Below are positions 9,034 through 18,172 of a stretch of DNA of 64,000 nucleotides, piece after piece. Location: the NCBI RefSeq assembly GCF_016863395.1, contig NZ_BOOU01000014.1, positions 1 through 64,000 on the forward strand, given 5' to 3'. The notes beneath the pieces were generated by a model, which did not search any database, had not been told where the DNA came from, and was given only the letters and a program-made list of their open reading frames with translations. The position numbers and the translations under genes are program-made. Each line of letters starts with the position of its first letter. Position 1 is the first letter of the stretch. Origin of the DNA: Sphaerisporangium rufum. Its GTDB lineage: Bacteria > Actinomycetota > Actinomycetes > Streptosporangiales > Streptosporangiaceae.

Positions 9034-9060
9034 GGTGCAGCAGCCCTGTCTGGCAGGCCG
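8997..9060 (-). pseudogene. Remnant of a LuxR-type response regulator 3' end
   Basis: Read on the minus strand this stretch encodes QTGLLHQPRRTSTSG and a stop, matching the last residues QAGLLHEPRRTSTSG of the intact regulator at 12111-12794. The first 37 bases (8997-9033) are identical to 12103-12139; similarity fades beyond about 9060. It is a duplicated or left-behind gene end. Together with the intact copy it brackets a 3.1-kb block of lower-GC genes. Confidence 0.75.
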
Positions 9061-9180
9061 GCGCACGCTGGTCGCTCCACCCACCGCTCGGCGAGGGCGG
9101 CGGCACGTGTGGGGAAGTCCGCCATCCGGCCTGTTCCGGAGACGTTGCACCGCACCGCCGCCCCGCCTCACGACGTATCC
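9061..9180. other. Intergenic region without a recognised gene
   Basis: GC-rich filler between the response-regulator remnant and the end of the SpoIIE-like ATPase gene. No ORF here has family features or a ribosome site. Confidence 0.5.
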
Positions 9181-9912
9181 CTAGTCCTGCCAGGGATCCA
9201 CGCCGAGTCTTTCGGCGGCCTGCTTCAACCCGTCGGGGACGAGTCGCCACCGTCCCGCCGGCTCACGCCCCTGATCCCGGCGGAGACCGTCGGACACCGT
9301 CCGGGCAGCCCGCTCGGCCGCCGCGCGCATCGCGCTGTCTTGCGGCCTTGGTGGCTCATCGGACGTACGCTGCGGCGGACACGGCGCGCGCGACCCCTTG
9401 CGGGTACGGCGGTACGCGACTTCGAACCAGACCGTACGTCCGGCCTCGTCTTGATACACGCCCCACCGGTCAGCGATCGTTTCCACCAGTAGCAGGCCGC
9501 GCCCGCTCTCGCTGAAGACATCACCCTGAACATGGGGAACCGTCTCGCCGCCGTCATCAACGACATCGACGTGCACACTCTCCCAGCAGTCCGCCAGCGC
9601 GAGGGTCACCCGGCCCCCTTGACGAGATACCGAGTGCACCAGGGCATTCGTGACGACTTCCGAAACCAGCAGTGTCAGATCATCCAGAGCCGGGTGATCC
9701 GGTCCCAGCTTGTCCCGCACGTACTGTCGCGCCTTGCCGGCTGCTTCGGGATGGCCGGCGAAGTCCACAACGCCGAGTAAGTTCCCTCTCGTCCTATTTT
9801 CCCTCTCCGGCGGGCTAGTCCTAGGCTCTGCCACAGATCGCACCTCCACTGTGCGGTCAAGGGACCCGTATGGCGCTGACCTCGCCTGCGGGTCCCGCTG
9901 GTTCCACCGCAT
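9181..9912 (-). CDS. SpoIIAB/RsbW-like ATP-binding regulatory protein
   Basis: A 243-residue protein with a central GHKL ATPase domain of the anti-sigma-factor/SpoIIE-regulator type (about residues 50-165): EVVTNALVHS (N box), VVDDGGETVPHV (G1) and SGRGLLLVETIADRWGV (G2). The tail after 170 is charged, Arg/Pro-rich and unassigned. Such short orphan ATPases are abundant in streptomycetes and relatives and act as serine kinases or sigma-factor antagonists. The gene is divergent from the TPR regulator at 10100 with a 187-bp gap, a recurrent pairing in actinomycetes. Confidence 0.82.
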   Translation of the reverse strand: MRWNQRDPQARSAPYGSLDRTVEVRSVAEPRTSPPERENRTRGNLLGVVDFAGHPEAAGKARQYVRDKLGPDHPALDDLTLLVSEVVTNALVHSVSRQGGRVTLALADCWESVHVDVVDDGGETVPHVQGDVFSESGRGLLLVETIADRWGVYQDEAGRTVWFEVAYRRTRKGSRAPCPPQRTSDEPPRPQDSAMRAAAERAARTVSDGLRRDQGREPAGRWRLVPDGLKQAAERLGVDPWQD

Positions 9913-10099
9913 GTACGGTCCGTATCAAACGGTGCACTCTAGAGTGACGACGTGTGACGTCCTATTCAAGGCCGTTGAAAGGACTTCTAGAGGACCTTCG
10001 AGGGCCACACAGAGTCGCTCCTGTGCAGCTTGAGGCCTCTTCCGCCCATCTGCGAGGTACTCTGGCGCTGAGTGTCCATCGCTAGCAGGAGGAGAGATC

Positions 10100-11374
10100 T
10101 TGCCTCGTTCGGTTGGTAACGCCCAGCTCAAAGCGGCGCGCCAATATGCCGGTTATGCATCCCAGCAGGCTCTCGCCGACGCCTTGAACCGTGCGGCCCC
10201 CGGGCTCGGACTTGGACACATGGCCATCAGCGTTCGCCAAGTGCGTCGCTGGGAGTCGGAGCGCCCACCGTGGCCCCACGCCGACCACCAGCGTCTTCTA
10301 ACGCACGTACTGCAATCACCCATAGATCAGTTGGGATTCACGCCGCCGTGGGAGACCGCTGCTGCCACGCCGACCCGCGGTCCGCACCCGTCCGCGCGCG
10401 CCGGCAACCACAATGCGAATTCAGCCTTTCCCCTGCCCAAGGGAAACGATTCCGTGCAGCCGGACACGATCAGCGTCGATTTCGCGGCCATAACCACGGC
10501 TTATCGTCGCCTCTATTGGACGGTTCAGTCCGCCCAGCTTCATTCGGCGGTCCTTGAGCATGGTCGGCTCGGAACGCAACTCCTCGCGGAGACGACAGGT
10601 CTGGCGCGTCGCCAACTTGCCGCGTCACTGGCAGAAGCGCTCATGCTGGTTGGCCGTATCGAGTTCTTTGATATGCGACAACCGCAAGAAGCCGATGCGA
10701 CATTCGTTCGCGCTCTCCAAGCCGCAGGTGAGGCCAACGATCCACTGCTCGGGTCGGCCATATTGGCGCATGCTGCTTTCGTGCCCGGCTGGAATGGGAA
10801 ACGCGAGGAGTCGGCTGAGCGCATGAGGGCCGCACGGACTTACGCTCGGCGTGCCATGGTTTCGAACGAGTTCCTCGCCTGGCTCGATGCGGTCGAGGCC
10901 GAATGTGAAACGCGCTGTGGCCATACCAGGGAAGCGCTGGCCGTCATCGCCCGTGCGGAGGTGACGCTGCAGTCTCCAGCCGCCGCTCATTCGCCTGACT
11001 GGTTCAACTGGTTCTCTCCCACACGGCTTTCGGCCTTCAAAGGCAACGTCCAACTGAAGGCAGGTCATCTGCCGCAGGCAAGGGAGACCTTGTTGCACGT
11101 ACTGCGTGAGCTGTCCGCCACCGACAGCAAGCAACGTACAGTCGTCCTAGGTGATCTCGCGGCCGTTGACGCTGCCGAGAGCAAGCCCAGAGACGCATGC
11201 GAACGCCTCGAAGAGGCGCTCGATCAGTTGGCGCTGACCTGGTATGCGGTGGGAATGGATCGCATCAGAGACGTCCGTCGCGCCCTACAGCCGTGGGCCC
11301 ATGAGAAGTTCGTGCAGCAACTTGACGATCGCCTGTACGAGTGGAGAACAACTCTTAGTGCATTGCAGCATTGA
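10100..11374 (+). CDS. XRE-like/TPR transcriptional regulator
   Basis: A 424-residue protein. An N-terminal helix-turn-helix (residues 5-70) contains QLKAARQYAGYASQQALADALN and RQVRRWESERP. A long alpha-helical repeat region of tetratricopeptide type (150-420) includes AEALMLVGRIEFFDM and LPQARETLLHVLREL. The start is TTG, supported by an AGGAGGAG site eight bases upstream. Codon use is clearly less GC-biased than in surrounding genes, in keeping with import of this block. A local or developmental regulator is likely, possibly acting with the ATPase encoded divergently. Its 3' end overlaps the convergent HAD gene by 20 bp. Confidence 0.8.
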   Translation: MPRSVGNAQLKAARQYAGYASQQALADALNRAAPGLGLGHMAISVRQVRRWESERPPWPHADHQRLLTHVLQSPIDQLGFTPPWETAAATPTRGPHPSARAGNHNANSAFPLPKGNDSVQPDTISVDFAAITTAYRRLYWTVQSAQLHSAVLEHGRLGTQLLAETTGLARRQLAASLAEALMLVGRIEFFDMRQPQEADATFVRALQAAGEANDPLLGSAILAHAAFVPGWNGKREESAERMRAARTYARRAMVSNEFLAWLDAVEAECETRCGHTREALAVIARAEVTLQSPAAAHSPDWFNWFSPTRLSAFKGNVQLKAGHLPQARETLLHVLRELSATDSKQRTVVLGDLAAVDAAESKPRDACERLEEALDQLALTWYAVGMDRIRDVRRALQPWAHEKFVQQLDDRLYEWRTTLSALQH

Positions 11375-12014
11375 GAATGCTGATCCGATCAGGAAGCTCT
11401 CTCAGTGAATCTATCCGCATGGTCGCGATTTTTTCGGCTTCCGGGTCGCTCTGCTGAATCAGACCCCACGGGCCTCGTCGGATCAAGGCCGTGTAGAGGC
11501 CTACGGAGGCGGCCGGGCGTATATCGTTGTCCAATCGGTCGCCAACGTACAGAATCTCGTCGTGCCGGCATGGAGCGACGTCCGTCAAGCGCCTGAAGAA
11601 CTTGGGATCAGGTTTCGCGACCCCCCAGTCGTCCGATGTGGCGACCATGTCCGATGGCAGCTTCATTTCCCGCAGTATTTCGCCTGCCCTTGCAGTCTGA
11701 TTTCCGGCTATGCCGACCCAGAATCCAGCAGCGCGAAGCTCGCTGAGCGCAGGCCTCACGTCCGGGTAGAGGTCTGATTCTCCGAACCATTCACCTTGGC
11801 CCGCCTCGATGCGTCTCACCCGTTCCTCCGTCAGGTCGAACCCCGGCCGGAAGACCTGAAACGTCTCACGATAGTCCAAGCCCTGTGCGATGACGGCGCC
11901 GAAAACTGCGGAAAAGGTGTGACGTGGTACGCCGAGCCAGTCCGCCCATGTCCCGTATTCGCGGCTCTCGTCTACCAGGCATTCACCGACGTCAAACACC
12001 ACGGCTCGAATCAT
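11355..12014 (-). CDS. HAD-superfamily hydrolase
   Basis: A 219-residue phosphatase-like enzyme. Motif I is VVFDVGECLVDE (nucleophile Asp8; the usual second Asp is Gly, as in the common DVGET subgroup). Motif II is GIAGNQT, motif III is the Lys in VAKPDPKFF, and motif IV is LYVGDRLDNDI. The cap is small and helical (subfamily IA). The substrate is not predictable. It is convergent with the TPR regulator and has lower GC than its right-hand neighbours. Confidence 0.85.
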   Translation of the reverse strand: MIRAVVFDVGECLVDESREYGTWADWLGVPRHTFSAVFGAVIAQGLDYRETFQVFRPGFDLTEERVRRIEAGQGEWFGESDLYPDVRPALSELRAAGFWVGIAGNQTARAGEILREMKLPSDMVATSDDWGVAKPDPKFFRRLTDVAPCRHDEILYVGDRLDNDIRPAASVGLYTALIRRGPWGLIQQSDPEAEKIATMRIDSLRELPDRISILNAAMH

Positions 12015-12102
12015 GGCGATAGCTTACGGCGATCGCCGCAAGTGCGGGAACAGGCGGGAACCTTCCGCCGAGGCGGCTTCTCTTTCCTATGCCTTCGGCG
12101 GG

Positions 12103-12139
12103 CGGGCGCGTCACCCGGAAGTGGACGTCCGGCGCGGCT
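12103..12139. repeat. 37-bp direct repeat, right copy
   Basis: Identical to 8997-9033. It covers the last codons and stop of the response regulator gene plus eight downstream bases. See the left copy. Confidence 0.85.
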
Positions 12140-12794
12140 CGTGCAGGAGGCCGGCCTGGTAGGCGAGGACGGCCAGGTGGGTGCGGTCCCGGACGTCCAG
12201 CTTGGCGAAGATCCGGCGCAGGTAGGTGCGCACGGTCTCCAGGCTCAGCCGCAGCTCGTCGGCGATCTCCTGGTTCGACCGGCCGCGGGCGACCAGCCGG
12301 ATGACCTCCAGCTCGCGAGGCGACAGCACCCGCCGGGTGAACGCGTGCCGCTCGTCCGGGCGGCGCGGGCGGAACCGGTCCAGCAGTCGCACGGTAACCT
12401 CCGGGGCGAGCATCGCGTTCCCCGCGTGCACCGCTCGGACCGCGTGCAGCACCTCCGCCGGGGACGCGTTCTTCAGCAGGAAGCCGGACGCCCCCAGGGT
12501 GAGCGCCTCGTGCACGTACTCGTCCAGGTCGAACGTGGTGAGCATCACGACCCGGGTGCCGGTCTCGGCCAGGATGCGCCGGGCGGCGGCCAGCCCGCCG
12601 GTCCCGGGCATCTGCACGTCCAACAGCGCGACCGCCGGCCGCAGCGCCGCCACCAGCCGGGCGGCCGTCGCGCCGTCGGCCGCCTCCCCGGCGAACCGGA
12701 AGCCCGGGGTGCGTTCGAACAGCCTGCGGTACGCGCCGCGCCACCCCGCGTCGTCATCGGCGAGGAAGACGGAGATCCGCTCCAGGTCGGTCAT
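12111..12794 (-). CDS. NarL/FixJ-family response regulator
   Basis: A 227-residue regulator. The receiver has acidic residues in LADDD, phospho-acceptor D59 in LLDVQMPG, and Lys in FLLKNASPAEV. The LuxR HTH contains LSPRELEVIRLVARGRSNQEIADELRLSLETVRTYLRRI. The start MTDLERI is chosen for a GGAGGTG site in front. It follows the kinase gene at 12923-14023 by 128 bp. Its likely output is the ABC operon at 6530-8944, from which it is separated by the inserted 3.1-kb block. Confidence 0.92.
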   Translation of the reverse strand: MTDLERISVFLADDDAGWRGAYRRLFERTPGFRFAGEAADGATAARLVAALRPAVALLDVQMPGTGGLAAARRILAETGTRVVMLTTFDLDEYVHEALTLGASGFLLKNASPAEVLHAVRAVHAGNAMLAPEVTVRLLDRFRPRRPDERHAFTRRVLSPRELEVIRLVARGRSNQEIADELRLSLETVRTYLRRIFAKLDVRDRTHLAVLAYQAGLLHEPRRTSTSG

Positions 12795-12922
12795 CAGGCA
12801 CCTCCGCGGGCTCGGCTCGGCCACCCGATGCTGCCACGATCCCGCACGGGCCGGGGGCCTTCCCCGGCGAGCGCGGTCTCCGGCCGGCGGGCGATCACGA
12901 TCTCACGGGCGGGCGGCCGCGG

Positions 12923-14023
12923 TCACCGGACGTCGCCGGCCGGCAGCCGGGCCGTGACCTGGAAACCGCCCGCCGGCCGGGGACCCCACTCCACCGTGCC
13001 GCCCAGCGGGCGGAGCCGCTCCCGCATGCCCCGCAGTCCCGTCCCGGAGCCGGCGGGCGGCGGCGGGCCGCCCGGCGTCCGGGCCCCGCCGTCCTCGACC
13101 CGCAGTACCAGCAGGCCGCCCTCCCGGCCGATCCGCACCGAACACCGCGCGCCGGGCGCGTGTCGCACTACGTTGGCCAGCGCCTCCTGCGCGACGCGGA
13201 ACGCCGCCGCGGCCGTCCGGTCGCCGATCGGGCCGCCGGCGTCGAGCTGGACGTCCACCTCGACGCCGGCGGCCCGGGTCGCCCGGACGGCCGCCGCCAG
13301 CGCGTCCAGCCCGGGTCCGGGCCCGCCGTCCGGGGCGCGCAGCGCGCGCACCAGCCCCTGCACCTCCTCCAGCGCGGTACGCGCGTGTGCCTCCACCTGC
13401 GACAGCGTGTCGCGCAGCTCCTCCTCGCGGGTGCCGGGCAGGCTGAGGGTGACGGCCGACTGCGCCAGGACCACCCCGAGCGCGTGGCCGACGGCATCGT
13501 GCACGTCCCGGGCCACCGCCAGCCGCACCCGCATCCGCTCGGCCTCCCGCGCCGTGGCGATCTGCCGGCCGGTGGCGGTGCCGAGCAGCCAGGCCACGCC
13601 CAGCGCGGCCACCGCGACCACCACCTGCCGTGCCGGGCCGGGCTGGGCCCCGGCCGGCACCGCGGTGACCATCGCCAGGCCGGTGAACGTCCCGGCCAGC
13701 ACCCCGGCGACGATCCGGGTGCGCCGGGCCTGCTCGATCGCCAGCGGGTACAGGCACCAGGCGGCGGCCAGCATGGGGTCCTGGCAGATCCCGAGCAGGG
13801 TGCCGAGCACGGTGCCGGCCGCGGCCGACAGCGTCGCGGCGGCCGGCGCGCGCCACCGCAGCGGCATCGCCCCGGCGGTCACCCCGGCCAGCACCGCCCC
13901 GGTGACGGTCTGCTGCCACGGCCCGGCGGCGATCGCCGGCCAGGTCCAGAACGCCGCCACGACGCCGGCCGCCGCGCCGCCGTCCACCAGTGGCCGGAGC
14001 CTCGCGGGCCGCCGGTCGTCCAT
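12923..14023 (-). CDS. Sensor histidine kinase
   Basis: A 366-residue kinase with about five N-terminal membrane segments (residues 15-145), HisKA_3 motif DVHDAVGHALGVVLAQ, and a HATPase domain (QEALANVVRHAPG, GSGTGLRGMRERL). It is a DesK-type sensor with no extracellular domain and probably detects a membrane or lipid-phase signal. The start MDDRRPARLRP was chosen because it gives a 7-bp gap to the preceding gene. It pairs with the regulator at 12111-12794. Confidence 0.88.
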   Translation of the reverse strand: MDDRRPARLRPLVDGGAAAGVVAAFWTWPAIAAGPWQQTVTGAVLAGVTAGAMPLRWRAPAAATLSAAAGTVLGTLLGICQDPMLAAAWCLYPLAIEQARRTRIVAGVLAGTFTGLAMVTAVPAGAQPGPARQVVVAVAALGVAWLLGTATGRQIATAREAERMRVRLAVARDVHDAVGHALGVVLAQSAVTLSLPGTREEELRDTLSQVEAHARTALEEVQGLVRALRAPDGGPGPGLDALAAAVRATRAAGVEVDVQLDAGGPIGDRTAAAAFRVAQEALANVVRHAPGARCSVRIGREGGLLVLRVEDGGARTPGGPPPPAGSGTGLRGMRERLRPLGGTVEWGPRPAGGFQVTARLPAGDVR

Positions 14024-14030
14024 CAGGCGG

Positions 14031-14732
14031 TCAGCCGTCCGGCCGGGCGCCGTCCCGGCCGGCCGCGGTCCGGGCGCCGCCGTGGCCGCGCGTGGTCCAC
14101 GCGTTATCAGGGTCGTGGGCGGGCCGCGCGTCGTCGTGGCCGGGCCTGGTCCGCGCGTGCGTGGGCCGGATGGATTCGTGGCCGCCCGGGCGGGGGCGGG
14201 TGGCGGCGGTGTGGACGGCCCAGGCGAGGGCGGCGCCGGCGGCGTACCAGGCAAGGTCGGGCGGGTTGAACGTGCTGCCGAGCACCAGCCGGGCGAGCGG
14301 GCTCTGCGCCGACAGCTGGGCGGGCACCCCGGTGAGCTGGGCGAACTCCACCGCCCAGCTCGCCAGAAGGGACAGCGCCGCGGCCGTCGCCGGCCGGATC
14401 CGCGGCGCGGCGGTCACGGCCAGCGTGTACAGCAGCACGGTGTACAGCGCGTCACCGCCGTATTTGGCCACCGGGCCCGCCACCACCGCGCGCAGTACCA
14501 GGGCGGCGGCCACCGTGCCGAGCGCGGCCGACAGCGCGAGCACCCGCCGCCGGCCGGCACCGGGCGCCGGGCGGCGAGCGGCGGCCGGGAGCCGGGCGCC
14601 GGACCTCGGTACCGGCACGGCTCCACCGGACGGCCGTCGGTCCGGGCGGGGGCGCGGGCCATCGGGGCGGGACGGCGGGGCCGGCGGGCCACCCGGCGGC
14701 GGCGGGCCGCCGGCGCCGGGCGGCGAGGTCAT
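14031..14732 (-). CDS. DUF2809 membrane protein
   Basis: A 233-residue protein. Residues 1-60 are Pro/Gly-rich and disordered. Then come four hydrophobic segments, including GDALYTVLLYTLAVTAAPRI, SLLASWAVEFAQLTGVPAQLSA and LVLGSTFNPPDLAWYAAGAALAW, which match the DUF2809 pattern. A charged His/Arg/Pro-rich tail follows from about 190. The ATG overlaps the stop of the upstream phosphotransferase gene as ATGA. Function is unknown; relatives often sit beside small-molecule resistance genes. Confidence 0.75.
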   Translation of the reverse strand: MTSPPGAGGPPPPGGPPAPPSRPDGPRPRPDRRPSGGAVPVPRSGARLPAAARRPAPGAGRRRVLALSAALGTVAAALVLRAVVAGPVAKYGGDALYTVLLYTLAVTAAPRIRPATAAALSLLASWAVEFAQLTGVPAQLSAQSPLARLVLGSTFNPPDLAWYAAGAALAWAVHTAATRPRPGGHESIRPTHARTRPGHDDARPAHDPDNAWTTRGHGGARTAAGRDGARPDG

Positions 14733-15589
14733 CCGGAGAAGGTGCGGTCGAGGTTGGCCAGGCCGTTGTCGGCGTAGCGGCGGGCGCCGGTCTCCACGCC
14801 GTAGGCGATGTCCTCCAGCAGCGAGCAGCGGGCGTAGAAGGCGGCCCGCTCCCGGTCGGCGGCGTCGCACCGGCGGCCGTAGTGGTCCAGGGCCCGGTCG
14901 AAGACCTCCGGGCCCAGGTCACGGTAGATCAGCGCCAGGTCGCGCACCGGGTCGGTGATCGCCGCGTCGCTCCAGTCGATGACCCCGGTCAGCGCGCCCG
15001 AGGCCGGGTCCACCAGCAGGTGCTCGGCGCCCAGGTCGTTGTGGCAGAAGGCCACCGCCTTCGGCTCCGGCGGCGGCGTGCGGCCCAGGAAGGCCTCCAC
15101 CCGGCGGCGGCCGTCCGGCGGCAGGTGCCCGGCGACGGCCCGGTAGTCGCGCTCGGCGTCGGCGAGCCAGGCCGGCGGCGGGTAGACGTCCCGGGGCACC
15201 AGGTGTTCGACCTGGTCCAGCGGGGCGTCGTGCAGCCGGCCGGCGAACCGGCCCAGCGGCTCGGCCAGCCGGCCCGGCTCGGCGACCGGATGCTCGTTCA
15301 GCGGCACGCCGGGCAGCTTGGCGTAGGCGAGCACCCCGGCCTCCTCGTCGGCGAAGACCGGCTCGGGCACCGGCAGGGTGGACAGCCGGGCGACCAGGGC
15401 GAGCAGCCCGGCCTCCCGCCGGACGGCCTCCTGCCGCTCGCCGGGGTCGGCGGACTTGCTCACCCGGACGATGATTTCGCCGTCGATCTCGTAGGCGAGG
15501 TGGTCGGACCCCTCGCCCAGCAGGGTCGGCGTGCCGATCTCCCGGCCGGGGAGGTGCCGGCGGAGCGACACGTGGATAAGATCTTGCAC
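14729..15589 (-). CDS. Aminoglycoside phosphotransferase (APH)-family kinase
   Basis: A 286-residue kinase of the APH fold. The catalytic loop is FCHNDLGAEHLL, and the DFG-like metal site is GVIDWSDAAITDPVRDLALIY. The N-lobe has LGEGSDHLAYEIDGEIIVRVSK. It probably phosphorylates a hydroxyl of a small metabolite or drug; aminoglycoside resistance cannot be claimed from sequence. It begins an operon with the DUF2809 gene, and perhaps with the two-component system downstream. Confidence 0.85.
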   Translation of the reverse strand: MQDLIHVSLRRHLPGREIGTPTLLGEGSDHLAYEIDGEIIVRVSKSADPGERQEAVRREAGLLALVARLSTLPVPEPVFADEEAGVLAYAKLPGVPLNEHPVAEPGRLAEPLGRFAGRLHDAPLDQVEHLVPRDVYPPPAWLADAERDYRAVAGHLPPDGRRRVEAFLGRTPPPEPKAVAFCHNDLGAEHLLVDPASGALTGVIDWSDAAITDPVRDLALIYRDLGPEVFDRALDHYGRRCDAADRERAAFYARCSLLEDIAYGVETGARRYADNGLANLDRTFSG

Positions 15590-15694
15590 ACCCGCACCCT
15601 AGCCCGCGCCGCGCGCCGCCGAGCGCCCGTTTCGCCGGTCCTGCGCCGCCGTGGCGTGCGGTTCAGCCGGTTGACCTGCGGTTATGGTGGTGGG

Positions 15695-16804
15695 ATGGCG
15701 ACCGGGTCCATCACGCTGGCGTTCTTCGGCGACGTCATGACCGGACGCGGTGTGGACCAGATCCTGCCGCACCCCGGTGATCCCGTGCTGCGCGAGTCCT
15801 ACATCAAGGACGCCGGCGGCTACGTCCGGCTGGCCGAGCTGGAGAGCGGCCCGATCCGCCGGCCGGTGGACTTCGACTGGCCGTGGGGCGACGTGCTCGA
15901 CGTGCTGGCGGCCACCGCGCCCGACGCCCGGGTGATGAACCTGGAGACCGCCGTCACCCGCTGCGCCGACTTCGCGCCCGACAAGGTCGTGCACTACCGG
16001 ATGAACCCCGCCAACGTGCCGTGCCTGACCGCCGCCCGCCCGGACGCCGTCGTGGTGGCCAACAACCACGTGCTCGACTTCGGCCGGGACGGGCTCGCCG
16101 AGACGCTGGACACGCTGGCCGGCGCGGGGCTGCGGACGGCGGGCGCCGGCCCGGACGAGGCGGCCGCCGAACGCCCGGCCGAGGTACCGATCCCCGGCGG
16201 CCGGCTGCTGGTGTTCGCCTTCGGCACCACCTCCAGCGGCATCCCGCCGGCCTGGGCGGCCGGCCCGGACCGCCCCGGCGTGTACCTGATGCCGGAACGG
16301 CCGGACGCGGCGGCCGCGGCGGCGGCCCGGATGCGCGCCGCGGCCCGCCCGGGCGACATCGTGGTCGCCTCGGTGCACTGGGGCTCCAACTGGGGCTACG
16401 AGGTGCCGGGGGAGCGGGTGGCGATGGCGCACGCCCTGGTGGACGGCGGAGTGGACGTGGTGTTCGGGCACTCCTCGCACCACCCCCGGCCGGTCGAGGT
16501 GTACCGGGACCGGCTGGTGATGTACGGCTGCGGCGACTTCATCGACGACTACGAGGGCATCTCCGGCTACGAGGAGTACCGGGACGACCTGCGGCTGCTG
16601 TACCTGGTGTCGCTGGAGCCGGACGGGCGGCTGGCCGGCCTGCGGATGGTGCCCTTCCGCAGCCGGCAAATGCGCAACCGGCTCGCCCCGGACGAGGACG
16701 TGGCCTGGTTGCGCGGCCTGCTGAACCGGGTCGGCCGCGAGTTCGGCACCCGGGTGGACGGCGGGCCGGACGGCATGCTCACCCTGCGCACCGGCCGCGA
16801 CTGA
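15695..16804 (+). CDS. CapA-family poly-gamma-glutamate-type metallophosphatase
   Basis: A 369-residue protein of the PGA_cap/CapA family. Metal-binding motifs are FFGDVMTGRGVD, NLETAVT, ANNHVLDFG, VASVHWGSNW and FGHSSHHPRPVEVY. No signal peptide or transmembrane anchor is visible, unlike Bacillus CapA, so it may be cytosolic. The start ATG at 15695 precedes the first family motif by ten residues. Biological substrate unknown. Confidence 0.88.
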   Translation: MATGSITLAFFGDVMTGRGVDQILPHPGDPVLRESYIKDAGGYVRLAELESGPIRRPVDFDWPWGDVLDVLAATAPDARVMNLETAVTRCADFAPDKVVHYRMNPANVPCLTAARPDAVVVANNHVLDFGRDGLAETLDTLAGAGLRTAGAGPDEAAAERPAEVPIPGGRLLVFAFGTTSSGIPPAWAAGPDRPGVYLMPERPDAAAAAAARMRAAARPGDIVVASVHWGSNWGYEVPGERVAMAHALVDGGVDVVFGHSSHHPRPVEVYRDRLVMYGCGDFIDDYEGISGYEEYRDDLRLLYLVSLEPDGRLAGLRMVPFRSRQMRNRLAPDEDVAWLRGLLNRVGREFGTRVDGGPDGMLTLRTGRD

Positions 16805-17010
16805 CCCGGGTCGCCCCCGGCCGCCGGCGCGCGCCATGTACGCCCACCTTGGATGGGACACCGCGGGGACGTGCCGGCCGGCGCCGGACGCCGAGACCGC
16901 GGATGTGCCGCGCTCGCCGAACGGCTGGAGGCCCTCGGCGACTGGCTTGGACCATGGTGCTTGGCCGCAATCGCAGGAGAGTGTCCCGGCCGGGCGGCTA
17001 GCGTCGCCCC

Positions 17011-17520
17011 ATGGCCAAGCAACCTCTACCTGGTGCCGAGTACTACGCCGGCCTGCCACACCATGTGGTCGGCGCAGGCGCGGTGCTCCGCGACAGCGAC
17101 GGCCGCGTGCTGCTGGTACGGCCCGCCTACCGCTCCGACACCTGGGAGATCCCCGGCGGTGCCCTGGAACACGGCGAATACCCCTGGCAAGCCGCTGTCC
17201 GCGAAGTGAAGGAGGAACTCGGCCTGAACCTTCCCCCAGGCCGGTTGCTGGCCATCGACATCGTCCCCACCCAAGACGACGGACGACTCCCGCTGATCAA
17301 CTTCCTGTTCGACGGCGGCGTCCTCAGCCCGGCCGAGGCCGCTGCCGTCCGCCCCTGCGACGAGGAACTGTCCGCCGTCGCCTGGTCCACCCGCTCAGAG
17401 TGGACCGCCCGGTTGGCCCCGCATATGGCCCGCCGCATCGACGCCTGCATGCACGCCGTCGAGACGGGCCGCACCGTCTACCTGCAGTACGGCCGACCGC
17501 TGGAAAACGGTCACCAATAG
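17011..17520 (+). CDS. NUDIX hydrolase
   Basis: A 169-residue hydrolase with the NUDIX box GALEHGEYPWQAAVREVKEELG (23 residues with the REVKEE core, near residues 50-70). It should cleave a nucleoside diphosphate linked to another moiety, possibly a damaged nucleotide. It is a single-gene unit. Confidence 0.88.
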   Translation: MAKQPLPGAEYYAGLPHHVVGAGAVLRDSDGRVLLVRPAYRSDTWEIPGGALEHGEYPWQAAVREVKEELGLNLPPGRLLAIDIVPTQDDGRLPLINFLFDGGVLSPAEAAAVRPCDEELSAVAWSTRSEWTARLAPHMARRIDACMHAVETGRTVYLQYGRPLENGHQ

Positions 17521-17617
17521 CGCCGCCGCACCTGTCCGGCCCGGTGTGGCGGATCCGACGGCCGCACCGAAAGGGCCCCGTGACTTCCCTGTTGAACGCA
17601 CCCCCCATCCGACTCGA

Positions 17618-18172
17618 TCAACCGGTCCGGACCGGTACGCTCACCGCGCGCGCGATGCGGGTTCCGACGAGCCGTTCGGCCGCGGCCAGCGGGTACCAGG
17701 CCGCACCTCCCACTTCGGACTCCTGGATACGCCCCACATCGGCGTTCGTCATGAAGGCGTACCCGATGTCGAGGTGGTGGTGAGCCGGCTCGTTCTTCTC
17801 CGGCCGGGGCGGAACCAAGCCGTACTCGACGTAGACCGGGATCGGTGAGGCTGGGAACACCTGCCGGGGGTCGACCCCGGTCTCTTCGGTCAACTCGCGC
17901 AGCGCCGCGTCGATCAGCGTGGCATCGGCAGGCTCCAGGTGCCCTCCAGGCTGCAGCGGGATCCCGTACGCGAGGTGGTCGATGAGCAGGATCTCGCCGT
18001 TGCGTACCAGCAGCGCACTGGCGGTCACATGCATCACGAAGTTCCGCCGCGACGCGAACCCCTTCCCTTGCGACAGCAGCCCGAGCGGCTCAGATAGCAG
18101 CAGCGTGTCGTCTGCGTAGCGTTCGAGGTAGGCGGAGACCGTAGCCAAGATGTCCGAGTCACTGATCGCCAC
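17618..18172 (-). CDS. NUDIX hydrolase
   Basis: A 184-residue NUDIX protein. The box is GGHLEPADATLIDAALRELTEETG, with metal-binding Glu residues in RELTEE; HHHLDIGYAFMT follows. The start is placed at a GTG (VAISDSDILATV) because a GGAGG site lies just upstream; an ATG at 18295 in the same frame would add 41 residues without conserved features. Convergent with the NUDIX gene at 17011, but the two are not close paralogues. Confidence 0.83.
   Translation of the reverse strand: MAISDSDILATVSAYLERYADDTLLLSEPLGLLSQGKGFASRRNFVMHVTASALLVRNGEILLIDHLAYGIPLQPGGHLEPADATLIDAALRELTEETGVDPRQVFPASPIPVYVEYGLVPPRPEKNEPAHHHLDIGYAFMTNADVGRIQESEVGGAAWYPLAAAERLVGTRIARAVSVPVRTG

Noticed and set aside
11796-14777. 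A 993-codon plus-strand frame across the response regulator, kinase and DUF2809 genes
   Set aside because: Antisense to three clear genes and Arg/Pro/Ala-rich without motifs.
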